A stretch of DNA of 64,000 bases from Hermatobates lingyangjiaoensis (Eukaryota > Arthropoda > Insecta > Hemiptera > Hermatobatidae): the NCBI GenBank assembly GCA_026182355.1, contig JAPFBL010000003.1:3063001-3127000 (forward strand). Direction: 5' to 3'. The position numbers were made by a program, and so were the translations under genes. The notes beneath the pieces are model-generated. The model saw only the letters and a list, made by a program, of their open reading frames with translations. It searched no databases and had not been told where the DNA came from. Below are positions 1 through 12,815 of the stretch, piece by piece. Numbering within the stretch: position 1 is the stretch's first letter; the number at the start of each line of letters is the position of its first letter.

Positions 1-318
1 TGAAGTCATGTCTAAATTCATACGAAAGTTTAAATTCGTACAATCCACAATAATATAAAAAATATTACACTCTGAGCATTTAAGTGGCAGATACAGTTAC
101 AGATCGTACAGATAGTTTGAGGAGATATACAGTAGGTATTACTGTTATTATTATAGGAATTGTTACAGACAAAACTAACAACTTTATACCTACCTTGTTT
201 CTTGCCTTTAGAAAGATTAGGAAGCTGTAAAGAAATATAGAAAAATACTTTTGTAAATAAAGGGTTTACAATAAAATAAAGAAAGATGCTTATAAAAAAA
301 TAGAAAGGTAGGAAAGAG
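1..318. other. AT-rich non-coding DNA, nothing recognised
   Basis: No exon-like open frame, repeat or RNA signal was recognised in this stretch. It leads directly into a tandem duplication. Confidence 0.5.
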
Positions 319-531
319 AGAATAGTGTGTAGGAAAAATCTTTGATAACAAAGTCTATATTATCTAACTTTACGGGACAATATCGAAAAAGTAGTCATGA
401 AAAATATGTAGCACTACAATCCTACAGAATAGTGTGTAGGAAAAATTTTAGGTTAGGAGAAATTGTCCCAAGTTTACGGGACAATATCGAAAAAGTAGTC
501 ATGAAAAATATGTATCACTACAATCCTTGCT
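319..531. repeat. Two-copy tandem duplication, unit about 107 bp
   Basis: The unit starting AGAATAGTGTGTAGGAAAAA at 319 starts again at 426. Both copies share a block from TTACGGGACAATATCGAAAA through GTAGTCATGAAAAATATGTA to CACTACAATCC. The second copy has about a dozen extra or changed bases between the shared blocks. The 65-codon open frame across it is a by-product of the duplication and has no coding character. Confidence 0.8.
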
Positions 532-1024
532 GGGTGTAGACCGCTGCAATCGCCTGGCTGGTACGACGTCACTGTCGATTTATCAGGGAAGAGACTATTA
601 TCGAAGCAGTCACGAGCTCAAGTATAAAATCAGCTTATTTCAATTCATAATGGGTAGAAGAAATGGTGATCAAAAATTTTTAAAGTAGTTAAAGACAATG
701 ACATAGAAAAGTGCATACAAAGAACTAACCCAACACACTTCTAAATTTCGACTCTCATCGTCATTCCATGTCGTAAAAGTAACTACAAGGTCTGCTATAT
801 GAACAGTGCTGTTGTGAAGCAATATGTTGACTACTAACAACGAGACTCCATTAAATAAACTAAATAAAATAATTTAAACTATAAAACAGCAAAATACTAT
901 GAAAAACAAAATGTCTCTTTGTATGTACAGTTTTTATTTTACTATAAGTTGTGAATATATGCATATATATAAGCCTAGTGTGTATGTAAAATCGGAAAGA
1001 CTATCCAAACTGGACCCAATACCA
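532..1024. other. Non-coding, nothing recognised
   Basis: No gene or RNA was recognised. AT-rich with scattered short (AT)n near 955-975. Confidence 0.45.
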
Positions 1025-1076
1025 GTTCAAAATCGAAGGAGAGTATATATATGCATACTCTCCTTCGATTTTGAAC
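1025..1076. repeat. Perfect 22-bp inverted repeat (hairpin)
   Basis: GTTCAAAATCGAAGGAGAGT (1025-1044, plus AT) is matched by its exact reverse complement at 1055-1076, with an 8-nt AT-rich loop between. (AT)n tracts lie on both sides. It could be a tiny foldback element or the collapsed remains of a palindromic repeat. No coding role is visible. Confidence 0.85.
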
Positions 1077-2187
1077 TTGTGTATGCATATATATATATTA
1101 TTAAAAATGATACCAAACTTATTCATACCTATTTCTTAACAAGCTTCTCAATTTGTCTAAATAACACTCTCTTTATTTCATTTACACAATAAAGTATTTC
1201 TCCTGTAGTTTCAAGTGATAAATTAATCTTAAGGGCGTGAGTAACTTTTTGGGCGAATTTTCTGATTTATTATATTGCAAACTGAAAACAGCAGGAATCG
1301 CTTTTCTTCAAGTTTAAGATGAGCTGGTCATTAATCCAGTGAACTGAGTGGCCTCGTGGTCCGAGTTGCTACTTATAAGGTTTTTTGGATGCTCTTGATG
1401 CAAATTAAAGAGGTTTAAAATTTTGTTACAATTTACAGCTTAAATATTTAAGACTGGCTTAGTTTTTTGGATTTATATAGCTTCTAAAATTCACATTTTA
1501 TGGCGGTTACTATTTTTATATTATTTTTGTATTTTTAACCAGCATATCTCCGGTTAATTTTGCGTTGTGTTTATCTTGCATATGTTTTTTGAGTACTCCA
1601 TCCATTAAGTGCACGGTTAGCCAGTCTTCTTGATAGAGTGGTGGTTGCCATACCAATATACGAGTGTTTTTAGGTTTCACAGTCCCCATTAGTACATGCA
1701 TACTCACTCTTATACTAGATTTGTCTCTTTTAAAGCGAAGCTTTTGACTTAGTTATTATTTTTTATATATAGGCTACTCACAGTAATATATACTTACACT
1801 CACACTACTCATAGATATATATAGGTTTTTATAGTAAGTATCAGTGTTACTTCTTCATTTAAGTTTATGCGACTGACATTGTTCCTTACAATGTCTTTTA
1901 ATACTCTTTCATCAATTTTGTGACGTTCCGAATACTGATTTTAGGGATAAACTTTATGTACTATTGTTTGTCTATGCTCATTAATTTCTTTCACAACTTC
2001 TTACACAAAGGTATTCTTTTAAAATGCGTATTCTTTCTGAAGATGAAAGTTGATCATTAGAAACGTCGACTATAGGATATATACTTTATTGTGTAGTCAG
2101 TTTTTCTAAATAACGAGAGTTTTATTAGTAAAATTGAGAATTCTGTTAGAAGCAGGTATCAGCTAAGTTTGGTGTCATTTTCAATAA
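1077..2187. other. Non-coding, nothing supportable
   Basis: A 63-codon minus-strand frame at 1516-1707 was considered as a transposon or zinc-finger relic, but no family could be assigned. Otherwise this is AT-rich DNA. Confidence 0.4.
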
Positions 2188-2370
2188 TATATATATATAT
2201 ATATAAAGATTTCACATAAACACGTGAAATAACAATCAATGATCAAACCACAATAAGAAATGGGAAAACAAGACTAAGATCTTTCAACCGTAACAAGCGG
2301 TCTTCGTCAGAGTCAAAAACCCAACCGAGTTTTCCCATTTCTTATTGCGGTTTGATCATATATATATATG
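2188..2370. mobile_element. Foldback repeat with a hammerhead-like core, Penelope-like terminal-repeat type
   Basis: The element begins at an (AT)n tract. Its left part (from AAGATTTCACATAAACACGT at 2208) is nearly identical to 60822-60894 near the right end of the window. The left arm, ATGATCAAACCACAATAAGA followed by AATGGGAAAAC, reappears inverted at about 2331-2359, giving a foldback with unequal arms. The segment between the arms holds the hammerhead-like motif described separately. Known biology: Penelope-like elements carry hammerhead motifs in repeated, often inverted, terminal regions. That this is such an element is inference, since no protein-coding part remains. Confidence 0.6.
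2281..2310 (-). ncRNA. Hammerhead-ribozyme-like motif (type I layout)
   Basis: Read on the minus strand: CTGACGA, matching the core consensus CUGANGA, then a stem II with an ACCG/CGGT helix and a bulge, then GAAA. The flanks can form stem I, with GACT just before the core and AGTC after the GAAAGATCTT segment. The latter could fold as a very short palindromic stem III. The closing pairs of stem II are weak (A-U and G-U, plus a bulged base), so activity is uncertain. Hammerheads with minimal stem III are known from Penelope-like elements and retrozymes. Confidence 0.5.
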
Positions 2371-4317
2371 TATATATTACAAAGTCGTCTTTCATAATTT
2401 TCAGAGTTTGTAGATTTGTAGTTTGCTTGGGTCGTTGATTTGTTGTGTGTGGTGGTGTTTTGTACTGAGTCCTGACGGGTGAGTTTCTTTCATTCTTGGG
2501 TGGTATGTCTGGAGATGGCTCCTGCTTGCAGTGCATTGTTAGACATATAAATATAAACAAATAGAAATTAAGTGTAGCATAGTACAACAAAAATACTAAT
2601 TAATATTAGTTCATAAATGTAATAGCAATATACAAAAAGTTTACATAACAATAACTATTGCGCAATTTACAAGATTCATACTAATAAATGTGTTATACAT
2701 AAATGTCATTATAGTTATGTGTGAATAAGTCATAAGGAATAGATTCTTACAATCTAAAATAGATAATAGTTTAAAAGTAAAATAAAATAGGAAAAATAAG
2801 AATCAGTGACATATGTTAGCTTTAAATTATAGAAATGTATGGAAAAAAGCTGACAGTTACGTTAGTATTTAAATAATTAAGTAATATTGAAATATTATAT
2901 ATATTCAAATCTTATTAACTATTTTTCAGTCCCGATAAACTGATTAGGCCGAAGAAAAAATTGTCTCAGCGAGCTCAATAGAAATTACCAAGTCATACGA
3001 GTAGATTAACAGACTACATTTGGACTTCTTTTTACTGCTGTAATAATCGTTAGTAATTTGTTTCCAAATAATTTAAATAAAAAATTTAATGATAAACCTT
3101 TACTTTATGTGTTAAGGTCAAAGAAAATTTTGGAGAAAAAATAATTTTTAACAAGGAGAGAGAAGCCTTTCATTGTTCCTTTTCCTATTTTCTGTTACGA
3201 AAAATGGCTTACCGAGATAAAAATGTGGTTCAAGCTAAGCACATCCTCTAAAGAAAAGAAGAAAACTCACATGAAGAAAATCACGGGTTTAACAGGCCGG
3301 ATGGAATGACACACTGATGGCTACACAAGATAATGCGCATGCCCACATCCTTGATGGTCGATAGCACAATTGAATTTTCGCAACTTAACAAAATAATTAT
3401 GTAACACAGTCATAATTATTAAAGACGTCAATGAATTATATTAATTTTTAATAATATTAAAATAGAATAATAAATGAAAAAAAAATTAATTGACATCATC
3501 AAATCAATGGCATTTATGTTTCAATTGCTGTTTTCAAGCTGACAAGAAAAATACTTGTTTTCTGGTAAAAAAAACTCTTCATCGTTTTACTGATTTCGAA
3601 ACCTATGAATCTTCAGGGAAACACTATTTAACTTCACAAAATCAAAAGAACTTTATCCTCTGCCAATATTTTGAAAGCTAAAGAAAGGTTGTAGTTAGAA
3701 AGGCAGTTTATTGTATTAATAGCTTATTTATTTAAACCGAAAAGACTTATATTTTATTGAAAATCTCTAGGAGAGGTTTATGGGAGTATTTGTTGAGCAA
3801 CGGTTGTTTATATGCTTATTAATAGTTCTTGTTGCGAGTCACATTTATTTGTAAATGACTTGACCTTTCTAAATCTGTAAATGATTTTTTTGTATTTTGA
3901 TTTGATATGTTGCATATAGGTAAACTAACGCTCACACATGTAGTACTTCCAAATATAGAAATTATTTCAAGTCAAAAATTTGGTGAAAAGCTAAGCTTCT
4001 TTACCCAAAAATTTGAAGAGCACAATTCTCGATAGTGAAGAGCAATGATGCAATGGCTGAGACTTCCAGAATGTCACAAATTAAATTTCATGGAGGACAT
4101 TGCGGATAAAGATCTCAGTGGATTCTGCCAATCTGCAGCTATATTTGATTTAAACAAGATCAAGTACGCGCATCAATCTTCATGAATTTAAAAAGATATG
4201 TTCTTAAAAATTAGATTTCTCATATATTTTACATGTTGGTTATCTAGAACAAGGTTTGTTCTACTTCGATAGGATTATTTTTGTTTTTTTAATTCCACCT
4301 TTGTGTTTATGAATTTA
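2371..4317. other. Non-coding, nothing supportable
   Basis: AT-rich DNA with no convincing open frame, exon or RNA gene. Short frames at 2342-2590 and 3490-3681 lack splice context and coding character. Confidence 0.45.
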
Positions 4318-4434
4318 CAATATGGCTTTTACATCGCAAGTCAGAATGAGGCAAGTGAAACCTAATCGGTTCCATGCAGAGGATGACTCAAGTCCTGGCA
4401 TTTCACCACATTACTGCTACCAGCCTGTCTTAGC
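4318..4434 (+). repeat. Dispersed repeat, copy 1 (pair with 5818-5940)
   Basis: Starts CAATATGGCTTTTACATCGC. It matches 5818-5940 in the same orientation over about 115 bp, with a few substitutions and one small indel after CGGTTCCAT. Both copies contain an open frame beginning MAFT, but the indel keeps only about 40 codons in common. The family is not recognised. It may be an unclassified SINE-like repeat or a fragment of a larger element. Confidence 0.75.
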
Positions 4435-5377
4435 ATCCTGTATTCGAATGAGGTAATGAGTGAAAAATGTCATTTCTGGCGAAGACATCGTTATTAAACA
4501 TTCATCTACAAGTGGTTCACTTGCAAGCTATCCTCGTGTATTTCGCCTATTAGTCAGTTCTAACGCAAACTTATGGCTCTTGTGATTTCAGTGTATTTCT
4601 TATAATTTATTCATTTATCATTTATTCTGCCATTTATTTTTCTTATTACAATTGTTATCTCTTTTTTTCAATTTTTCTTTCCTGCACCTTTGTCTTTTTT
4701 TCTGCGCCCCCCGTCAACAGTTTCAATTAATTATTCCAATGAATAAGAGTTTCACAAAAGTATGGATTTGCTGAAAATAAAACTGAATACATAACACAGA
4801 TCGTTTTAAACGTTCCGCGGTTATTTGTTCTCTAATTATAACTAATTACTGCGAGCTATCAAAATGGTGCTTCCAAGTTTCTCCTTTGTATACTAGAATA
4901 AGTAGCAATAAGAATTTAACATTACCTCACAGATAATCTGAGGTAAAATTTAAAAAAAAAGTTTAATCTACGATAAAGTGCTCACAGCCAATAAGCACTA
5001 TAGTTAATGAGGTAGTGTCATTGATTTCCGATGGCCTTACTTTTCTTGAACTTCTTAATACATTCCTCCTGTCAAGTAATTCATTGGTTAGATCCTAAAC
5101 ATATTTCATGTTATCAAAGGTTTAAAATTGAGGTGATTGATTAAGGTGTTAGTGTGTATGGCAGTCCCTTTATTATTTTTTTAAAACTTTCTTATATCAG
5201 TTGGTATCATTTTTGTTCTGTGGTCTTGCAAATTTAATATAATTTCACGCTTTTAATCTTCATAGGTGGTTTGGAAAGTTTCCTAAGTGAACTAAGAATT
5301 ATACACATCTTTTTCGCAAAAAACAATTACTCAAAAAACCCTCTGGGACAGACATGCGAAGTTGAGACGTTCTAGAC
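4435..5377. other. Non-coding, nothing recognised
   Basis: AT-rich sequence between a dispersed repeat and a MITE. No exon or RNA gene seen. Confidence 0.45.
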
Positions 5378-5527
5378 CAGTGTTTCCCCAAGTGCTTTGA
5401 TATCGGGGGGGGGGGGGGGGGGGGGGGGATGCAAAAAGGAGCAGGGATTCTATTTCCATAAATTGAAAATGTTCATACAATATAATTTTAAAGGAGTCGG
5501 TCACTCGAAAAAGTTTGGGAAACACTG
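5378..5527. mobile_element. hAT-type MITE, 150 bp, with internal 24-G run
   Basis: The terminal inverted repeats are CAGTGTTTCCCCAAGTG at the left and the reverse complement of CAGTGTTTCCCAAACTT at the right. CAGTGTTTCCC-type ends are characteristic of hAT elements. The element is bracketed by TTCTAGAC (5370-5377) and TCCTAGAC (5528-5535), an 8-bp target duplication with one mismatch, as expected for hAT. Inside, 5405-5428 is an uninterrupted run of 24 G. The proline-rich minus-strand frame over this element is an artefact of the G run. It is non-coding and would need a transposase in trans. Confidence 0.88.
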
Positions 5528-5817
5528 TCCTAGACCAATCCTATTCTGATGCTCACAAGTCTTGTTTGTCTTATATTCTGAACATTGTTAAATGTGGTAA
5601 ATTGTAAAATAAAATTGTTAGAAATAATTTAATGAGACTGATAAATGTAGCATTCCTTAATAATGTTTTAATTTTGTAAAAAAATATTTTTAATTAAGAT
5701 GACAAACATTTAATTGGATTACGAAGGAGTTGGTGCATAATGAGTGTAGAAGGAGATAGTAGGACAACGGGGAGAGTTCAATTGCAATACAGAGTGATTC
5801 TTCACGAATCACTCACA

Positions 5818-5940
5818 ATATGGCTTTTACAAGGCAAGCCAGAATGAGGCAAGTGAAACCTAATCGGTTCCATCCAATACAGAGGAATGACTCAAGTCCT
5901 GGCATTTCGCCCCATTACTGCTACCAGCCTGCCTTAGCTG
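5818..5940 (+). repeat. Dispersed repeat, copy 2 (pair with 4318-4434)
   Basis: Same family and orientation as the copy 1.5 kb upstream. The open frame from 5820 runs 60 codons (MAFTRQARMRQVKPNRFH...) to 6002. It has no recognisable domain, signal peptide or neighbour, and the other copy does not preserve it, so I do not call a gene. Confidence 0.75.
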
Positions 5941-5955
5941 GACGTCAAATTATCA

Positions 5956-6029
5956 AAGTTCAACGCAGCATTTCCTCCCATGATAATATTGATATCCCAT
6001 GATAAGTTCAACGCAGCATTTCCTCCCTC
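5956..6029. repeat. Short tandem duplication, unit about 48 bp
   Basis: AAGTTCAACGCAGCATTTCC at about 5957 recurs at about 6005, separated by a CATGATAATATTGATATC spacer. A recent local duplication is the simplest reading. Confidence 0.75.
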
Positions 6030-9000
6030 TTAATATTCGATAATTACTTTATATTTCATTATTCAATGTTTTAGAAACAGTGTGGCCAAAGGCAGGGTTT
6101 AGTTGAGACGTTCAACAGGACCACGCAACCTCTGAGAATGGAAACGTTTATAATGAAAGTACAACAAGTAGTTAACTAAAATATATACAAAAACAATACA
6201 TTTAAATATTAACTCTAAATATCTTACATTATTTGGTAGTTAAACCAAAAGAAACTACTAAAAAACCAGGAGGGCGGTCAAAAAGTGTCTATATATGTAA
6301 ACGAAAAAGAAATACCGTCGAATATCTACACAGATCTTCACTACGGATTTACGGCTGAAAATAAATGCATAAAGATATTTTAAAATTGGCAAAGAAATAA
6401 TCCTAGTACTGGAAGAATCCTAAATAACTACATACTATATTATTCTATGTTTCAAAAAGTGAATTTAATCAACAAATCTCGAGTGGCTCACTCAACACTC
6501 AACTTTACCATAACTATACATAATATCAAGCTTGTTGACAATGAATTTAATACTAGTTTTATTTTACTGTTTAGATAATGTAGTCACTCCTGTCCACATG
6601 TATGTATGTAATGGCTATCGCAGAGAAGTAATATCACACTCTGTAGTGAAATATTATCAAACTCATAGGTCATCAATTTAATTGTTTCATTTTTTTAATG
6701 CAGTTTCAACTATTATACAAATCATTGCTTCAGAAACTAAGTATATTAATGTAATGATATACAGAATGTACACGTAATAATTCTATTTCATTTAGGAGTG
6801 AATGATTTATTCATAGGCTCAATTTTGCTGAATTAACCAACAATCTTATGTTATCAGGTGATAACCAGTGTTGCTCTTACTTTATATTCATCACTAAATA
6901 TTCTCAGCATTATTGTGAGGATATTTCTAAAATGGCTTTAGGAACAGAACACGAATGAATACACTTATTAACATACCTTCACGATTAGTAACATGCAAGC
7001 TGAATTCAAATGCAACCTTTTTTTAACTCAATATTATAATGAAGAAGTAACCAATCTTTTTTTATTTCTTTATAAAACAATGATGAAAAATAAAAACTTA
7101 TTATCTTTCACATACTTGCTGGTCTTATATCTAAGTAATATATGTTATTTTTAAAAATATTACAATTGTTTTCTTCCTGTGAGAACTGTGTGCTTACTTT
7201 ATCTCGTTTTATACTAAAGCTCCAGTCTGTAGTACTGGTTTTCGTTATAGACATTATTAGAACAGAGAACAAGTACGTAACTTTTTATTCGGCAAACTTG
7301 AAATCGAATGTGATCAAAATTTATGCTGTTTTCAAATTAAGCTAAAAATTTAATTCAAATTCAAACAAAGAGTGAAAAGTAATAAACAAGATTGTATTAA
7401 GCAGATATAAAATAAAATAATCTAATAAGTGCCTGTTTAATCTCTATTAATCTACCTATATGTACTGGAACACATATAAGGCGAAAATTGCAAATAGAAA
7501 GGAATTTAAGTACCACAAACGACCTTTCAATGAAGAGTAAGTAACCCCATGGCTACGTCAAAAACCCGCGAATAAGACAACTTATAATTCAGTTCACCCA
7601 TCATTCATTGGTGACTGTATGAAAAGTCGGTACAATACACCTGAAGTCACCGTTTCTCTTGTGACATCGGCCAGGAAATATTGATTAGTTTGTGGGGACC
7701 TTTCTAGAAAACTGATACCTAGATTCTCACTTGGATGAAGTATAAGGATTCTTGCAGAATAAGAGCATGATTCACAGGGGAGTCTTACATTGCAGACTGC
7801 AGTGATCAGTCGTCGTACAATGTCGAACATAAGTAGTCATGGCCTCTCTTTCAGGAACCCCTCACGTAAGTGGAGTAGATACGATGTTACCTGAGTCCTG
7901 TCCGTTATGTTTAACACAAGAGGACAGTCTTGTGTAAAGGGAACTCCTACCCCCGGCTAAAGGTGTAGGGCTTAAAAACTGGCTGACTGTTGCCTCCACA
8001 GACAGGATTAGTAGATTAATTTATGAATGGGCTCAAAGTATCACCTGAATTGACAATTTAGCACTCATGACTCGGTACTCAATACTACGCATTCGTACGT
8101 CGGCTTATCATATGGCGTTGGCCTCATATTCAATCCTGCCCTATCCAAGGGGTTAAATTCTAACTTTACTAATAGCAATATTTAAAACAAAATTTAAGTA
8201 TTTTCCGACAAGTAGGACAGTTAGTGGTTGTTTTGAGATTTGCGGGTTTTTTTTGTCATATTGCTGTTTCAGTGGTCTTAAATATTTATATTTTTAATAC
8301 TCAAAAATATTAATTTTCAATGAATGTTTGACGCAAAATATGAACATTTTATCAGTCACAAAAGTTAAATGGAAAAATTTTAATTTTTTTTAACGCATGC
8401 AGCCATTGCATTTTTCTAGTGAAAGCATGCGAGATAATATATAAAATAGAAAAAAAAATATAATCTGACTTATTTAACTACTAATAACACAGGGTAGAAA
8501 ACAAAACGCTTACTAAGATACTTCTGACAAGAGTTATAAGAAGATCAAAGGGAAGAAGCATGGGAGTCGTCGCCCAACATATCGAAGGCAATCTAGATTT
8601 GCGAGACACTACATGGTATGTCACTAATCCATTTCTACTGCTCCAACTTCCTTTTGTTCTTCCCATGATAATGAAACAACAATCTGTTGTCACAAGCAGT
8701 GACTGTTTTATCTCACACTATATTTATGTTTTATTTCACATATATTCCCCTCTTCGTTTTATAGAATACTGACTGGTTTTCCAAACCCTTCGGCTTCTCA
8801 GCTGCTGCCTGGCCACCTAGCAGGTCAGTTCTACTGCTGATGTCAACGGTGATTAAATCATGGCCGTAATTTTTTGTCAATGTTCTTATGTGAGTACTCA
8901 ATTTGACAATATAGATTAACCTTGATACCGCCTGAGTTAGCTTTTTATTTTAATAAAGTTTTCTTTTGAACAACAGTAGCATAATAACCATATATATAAA

Positions 9001-9559
9001 CTAATTGGAACATACATTTTACATAAAACAGTTATAATTTGATCAGGCCTTTATAGATGAATAAGTTAGTTCTTCCCTTTTATTCGTTGACAGTGATTGA
9101 TACAAAGTGAAATTACATGGGTAAAGAGCTGTAACTTAATACAAGAGAAGAAGAGTAGTAAGTTTGGTTCAAAATAAATTCAAATGACTAAAGGAAGCAG
9201 AGTGAAATGGATATAAGTAGAAGGGTTTAATTTAGTGGCTCAACTGAGAGTAAGAAGTGTGTCAAATTCCACTGGGAGGAGGTCACATGGCGAAGACTGA
9301 AGCACGTGTGGGACCAAGCATCAGTGTCCTAGGCTCCCACCACACTCACGCGCTACCAAGGATAAGCCAGTATCACACACAACTATCACCTCACCTTAGC
9401 TGAATCATCTGCAAGGTTAAGAGGTCAGGGCGGCCCTAACCTGCTAACATGGGCAGACCAGTGAGAATGATACTTCACACACTGCCGTCAGCCAGGAACA
9501 AGTGACAGCCACAGATACAACTCATTCATAAAATATAATGTCATGAATACCACACTTAT
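6030..9559. other. Mostly unassigned non-coding DNA; one repeat-end fragment at 6476-6560
   Basis: The segment 6476-6560 (AATCTCGAGTGGCTCACTCA, then ACTTTACCATAA and AATATCAAGCTTGTTGACAA) resembles 9622-9700 and the left ends of the 1.65-kb elements at 29729 and 58047, so it is probably an eroded terminus of that superfamily. The stretch 7590-8000 is less AT-rich but holds no frame with splice signals that I trust. Nothing else was recognised. Confidence 0.45.
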
Positions 9560-9588
9560 TATAGACTTATGCTCTTCATAAGTCTATA
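9560..9588. repeat. Perfect 12-bp hairpin
   Basis: TATAGACTTATG (9560-9571), loop CTCTT, then CATAAGTCTATA (9577-9588). It lies about 35 bp before the repeat-end fragment at 9622. No U-tract typical of a terminator follows, and bacterial-style termination would not apply here. Confidence 0.8.
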
Positions 9589-9621
9589 ACACTGACGCTT
9601 ATTGTACGAACATTCGAGCAA

Positions 9622-9700
9622 ACAATCTCGAGTGGCCTGCACTTAACTTCACTCTAAGTAAATATAATATCAAACTCGTTTGCAATTAATCGACCTAATA
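9622..9700. mobile_element. Fragment of the left end of the 1.65-kb repeat superfamily
   Basis: AATCTCGAGTGGCCTGCACT, then CTAAGTAAATATAATATCAA, matches the left end of the repeats at 29729 and 58047 (AATCTGGAGTGGCCTACACT) and the fragment at 6476. Homology fades within about 80 bp, so only the terminus is preserved. Confidence 0.6.
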
Positions 9701-10471
9701 TCACATTACTGGTAATATTATTACTTGTAAAGTTGATCAAACTCTTAAATTATCAAATTTATGAATTAATTTGTTCTATTGTGACTATGTACGTTTTATC
9801 AGTTTTACAAACTAGGAATCATTAATCTCGAATCTAGACCAATCTGCGATATTCTTATTAAACTGAGGACCTGAGTCTCATCAGAGTAGTTCGCACGGGG
9901 GCCATATCTGCCATATTTTCATTCCCTTTGTCGTTTCTAATATCATTAGAAAAAGATTTAACGCTCTTTAAACAACTTCGTAATTCTATTTAGAGAAGTA
10001 TTTCCCACTTCGAGTCGTTAAGTGTAAGATTTACCAAACATCTTTGACCTGTTAAAGGCGATGGCATTTCATTCACATAGAATATATTCAATTGTTCCAC
10101 CTCCTCCTGACAGATGTTTCATCTTTATCAAAGCTAATTTGGCTGTCATTTTCATTAACTTAATACCATACAAGCAATGAGTATACCATTGGTTTGACAT
10201 AGCAGTAATAGTATTCACGCAAAATGTATGTTTAATGTTAAGACCCTATGTCTTTGAAAGAATTTCTTCAAACAAAACAGAAACGTTGTACCTTTCACGA
10301 TTTCACAAATGCCTAAAAACACATTTTCCAAAAAAGTGACACTGTACAATATTTAACAAAAACAATAAATCACATCTATAATAGAGGGCCAATTTTGAAT
10401 AAAATATGATTTTGATTCAACAAAGGAAATGACATGTAGTGTGCCCACAACCTTTCAGATTATACACCACA

Positions 10472-10493
10472 CATCATCATCATCATCATCATC
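10472..10493. repeat. (ATC)n microsatellite
   Basis: About seven ATC units in a row. Confidence 0.95.
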
Positions 10494-12815
10494 GTAAAGC
10501 CTTTCAAAATGGATCCTCGCACTTTAAAACGTATAAATTCATCAAAATGTCGAAACAATTTTTTCCATGATCCACTTACAGTAAAATAATAACTAATAAT
10601 AAGTATAGTTTACCGAGAAACATCATAAATTGGGGTAAGAATTTCTTCTTATCAGGCTTACAGATACAGTTCAATCTGTCCTTACTCATAAAGATCAAGA
10701 GCACGCATCACAGTATACTTCAAAAAGAGAGTAATAACCAAGTGGCTGCATATAAGTAGTTGTTACTTTTCAGGGGGTTTTTAATGAAATTAAAACTCAT
10801 TAGCTTCTCTAGCGGAATTTCAATCCACGGATTTTGGGGTCCGCAGTAATAATTAAAGATAACTAGATTAATTTACTTCACATTGCTACAGATTATTCTA
10901 GAATACAATTCTTCGGTTTTCACAGTTCAACAAAATCAGGTTTTCACATTTAAATTTAAATATTTTATTTAAGGTTATAAAAAATATAGTGTTTAAAGTA
11001 AAGTGTAGACATAACTAGCCGAACTGGTTGTGGAGTAGAGAAGGTAGCAGGTGGGGGAAGAGAACACAAGTGATCTGACTGAGCAATAACCTATCAACTA
11101 GCCCTAGTAATATTCCTTCATAGCAAAGAATTTCAATACTGATAGAAAGATACTTATAATTGGCACTACTTTTAAATCACTATTTTGAACATGAAGTTTT
11201 TAGTTATTCTTCCTTGAAGTACAGGGTTTCCAGAATTAATAGTCCTAGACATCAATAATTTATTGTACCAATATTATATTCTAGCAGTTTCTTCAGTAAG
11301 CATCCTATTTTAGGGCCGGGTTTATAACAATTTATTGTTTTTGACTTAATAAATGAAATCAATTATTAAAAATAAATAAACATATAATTATAATAAGCTA
11401 GGATTAAATGGTAAGGTAGTTATTACTTTAAACACAGAATCGAGAATGTGACTACGTTAACACTTTGGTTGTTTTGTGTTAGTGTTTTCAGTTTGAGTTC
11501 GATTCCCTAGTTGTTAATGTGGCGATAAAAAGTGAAATAATAAGAATTAATTCAAACAATCATTCATTAAAGTGATTAAATTACGTTATTCAATTTTCCA
11601 TATGCGACGTCCAGGAGAAAGATTCATGCTTACGAAGGATACGAGTGAAGCTAATGAGATTTTTTAAGCGAAGAGTTAAAGAGGTGTGTGCGAGCACTGT
11701 CGGCGATATACAGAGCGTGTCGTAAACGAGAAAGTCTGCAGGAAAGTGTGCAATTAGGCAGGCTGCGGAATAAACACCAGCTTGCTTCTTGAACGAGAGG
11801 CCCTCGGGCTATACCAAACTCTACCCAACCCAAACTATTCGGAACACCGAGCTGGTACAGAGGAAGAATGTTGTCTCTGCATGGTCAGTAGATACCAAGC
11901 TTGGACACCACACCCATCGTCTAGCCTCAAGAAACCTGCAACTTTTACATCAGTGACCCCAGAGCAATATTCATTTACATAAAACATTAGGCTTTAGTGG
12001 TTTTTTGACTTTCATCGGAATAGAACGAGATGGCATTTGCCTAGGCTATAAGAACGGTCTAGCTTATACATTAAACTAAATTTAGAGGTATAAACTAATT
12101 TGAAAATTCTGATGTAAAATCAAATCCATTTTAAAGTATTTTTCAGGCCTCAAAGACGACTACAGGACAAACATTAGTGGTTTGCTCCTTTGCTTCAACA
12201 ACGAATGGTTAGATAACCTACCAGCTCACTGTTATTCACTCTTAGAAGTATTAGTGTCAAACCTGGAATATCTTCCTCTTCACAAGTCGCGTCTATTTTC
12301 AAGTGATTATTCATTAGATCTGCTAGTAACAGATGTATTTTTAAATACATTTAAATCAAATAGTCATTTAATCATTAAAATGAAATGTTTACTTCAAATG
12401 GAACACATTAATTAATCACTGCTAAAACAATACTACGATAATCTAGTATTTAATTTACGTTAAGTAAAGTATAGTAGTCATAAAAAACTCTACCTCAAGA
12501 TTCCTCTCTCTTTATATACTCGTATGTATAAGGTACTTTTAAAATACTGTTTCTATTTTCTGATTTGTCTGCTCTTTCGTTTCCTTCTTTCCCAGCATAT
12601 ATCTACTTTTATCTTTAAAATTTACGTCCTTAATTTTTGTAATTTGTGAGATTCTGTATTTCCTCTAAGGGTTTTCTATTTACCTGGGTGAGACTATTCT
12701 TCTTACAGGATATCAATATTTGAAAGATATAAAATGAAATGGGTGTCTGAAGTAGTGGTAATTGTAAAATATATGTTAGGAAGGTCAACAGTTGTATAAC
12801 TATTGTGAATATAAG

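Noticed and set aside
1516..1707. Minus-strand frame with LKKHMQDKHN suggesting a zinc-finger end
   Set aside because: The paired cysteines are absent and there is no splice context or second copy. At most a transposon relic.
5331..5525. Minus-strand frame with a poly-proline stretch
   Set aside because: It is the 24-G run inside a hAT MITE read in one frame.
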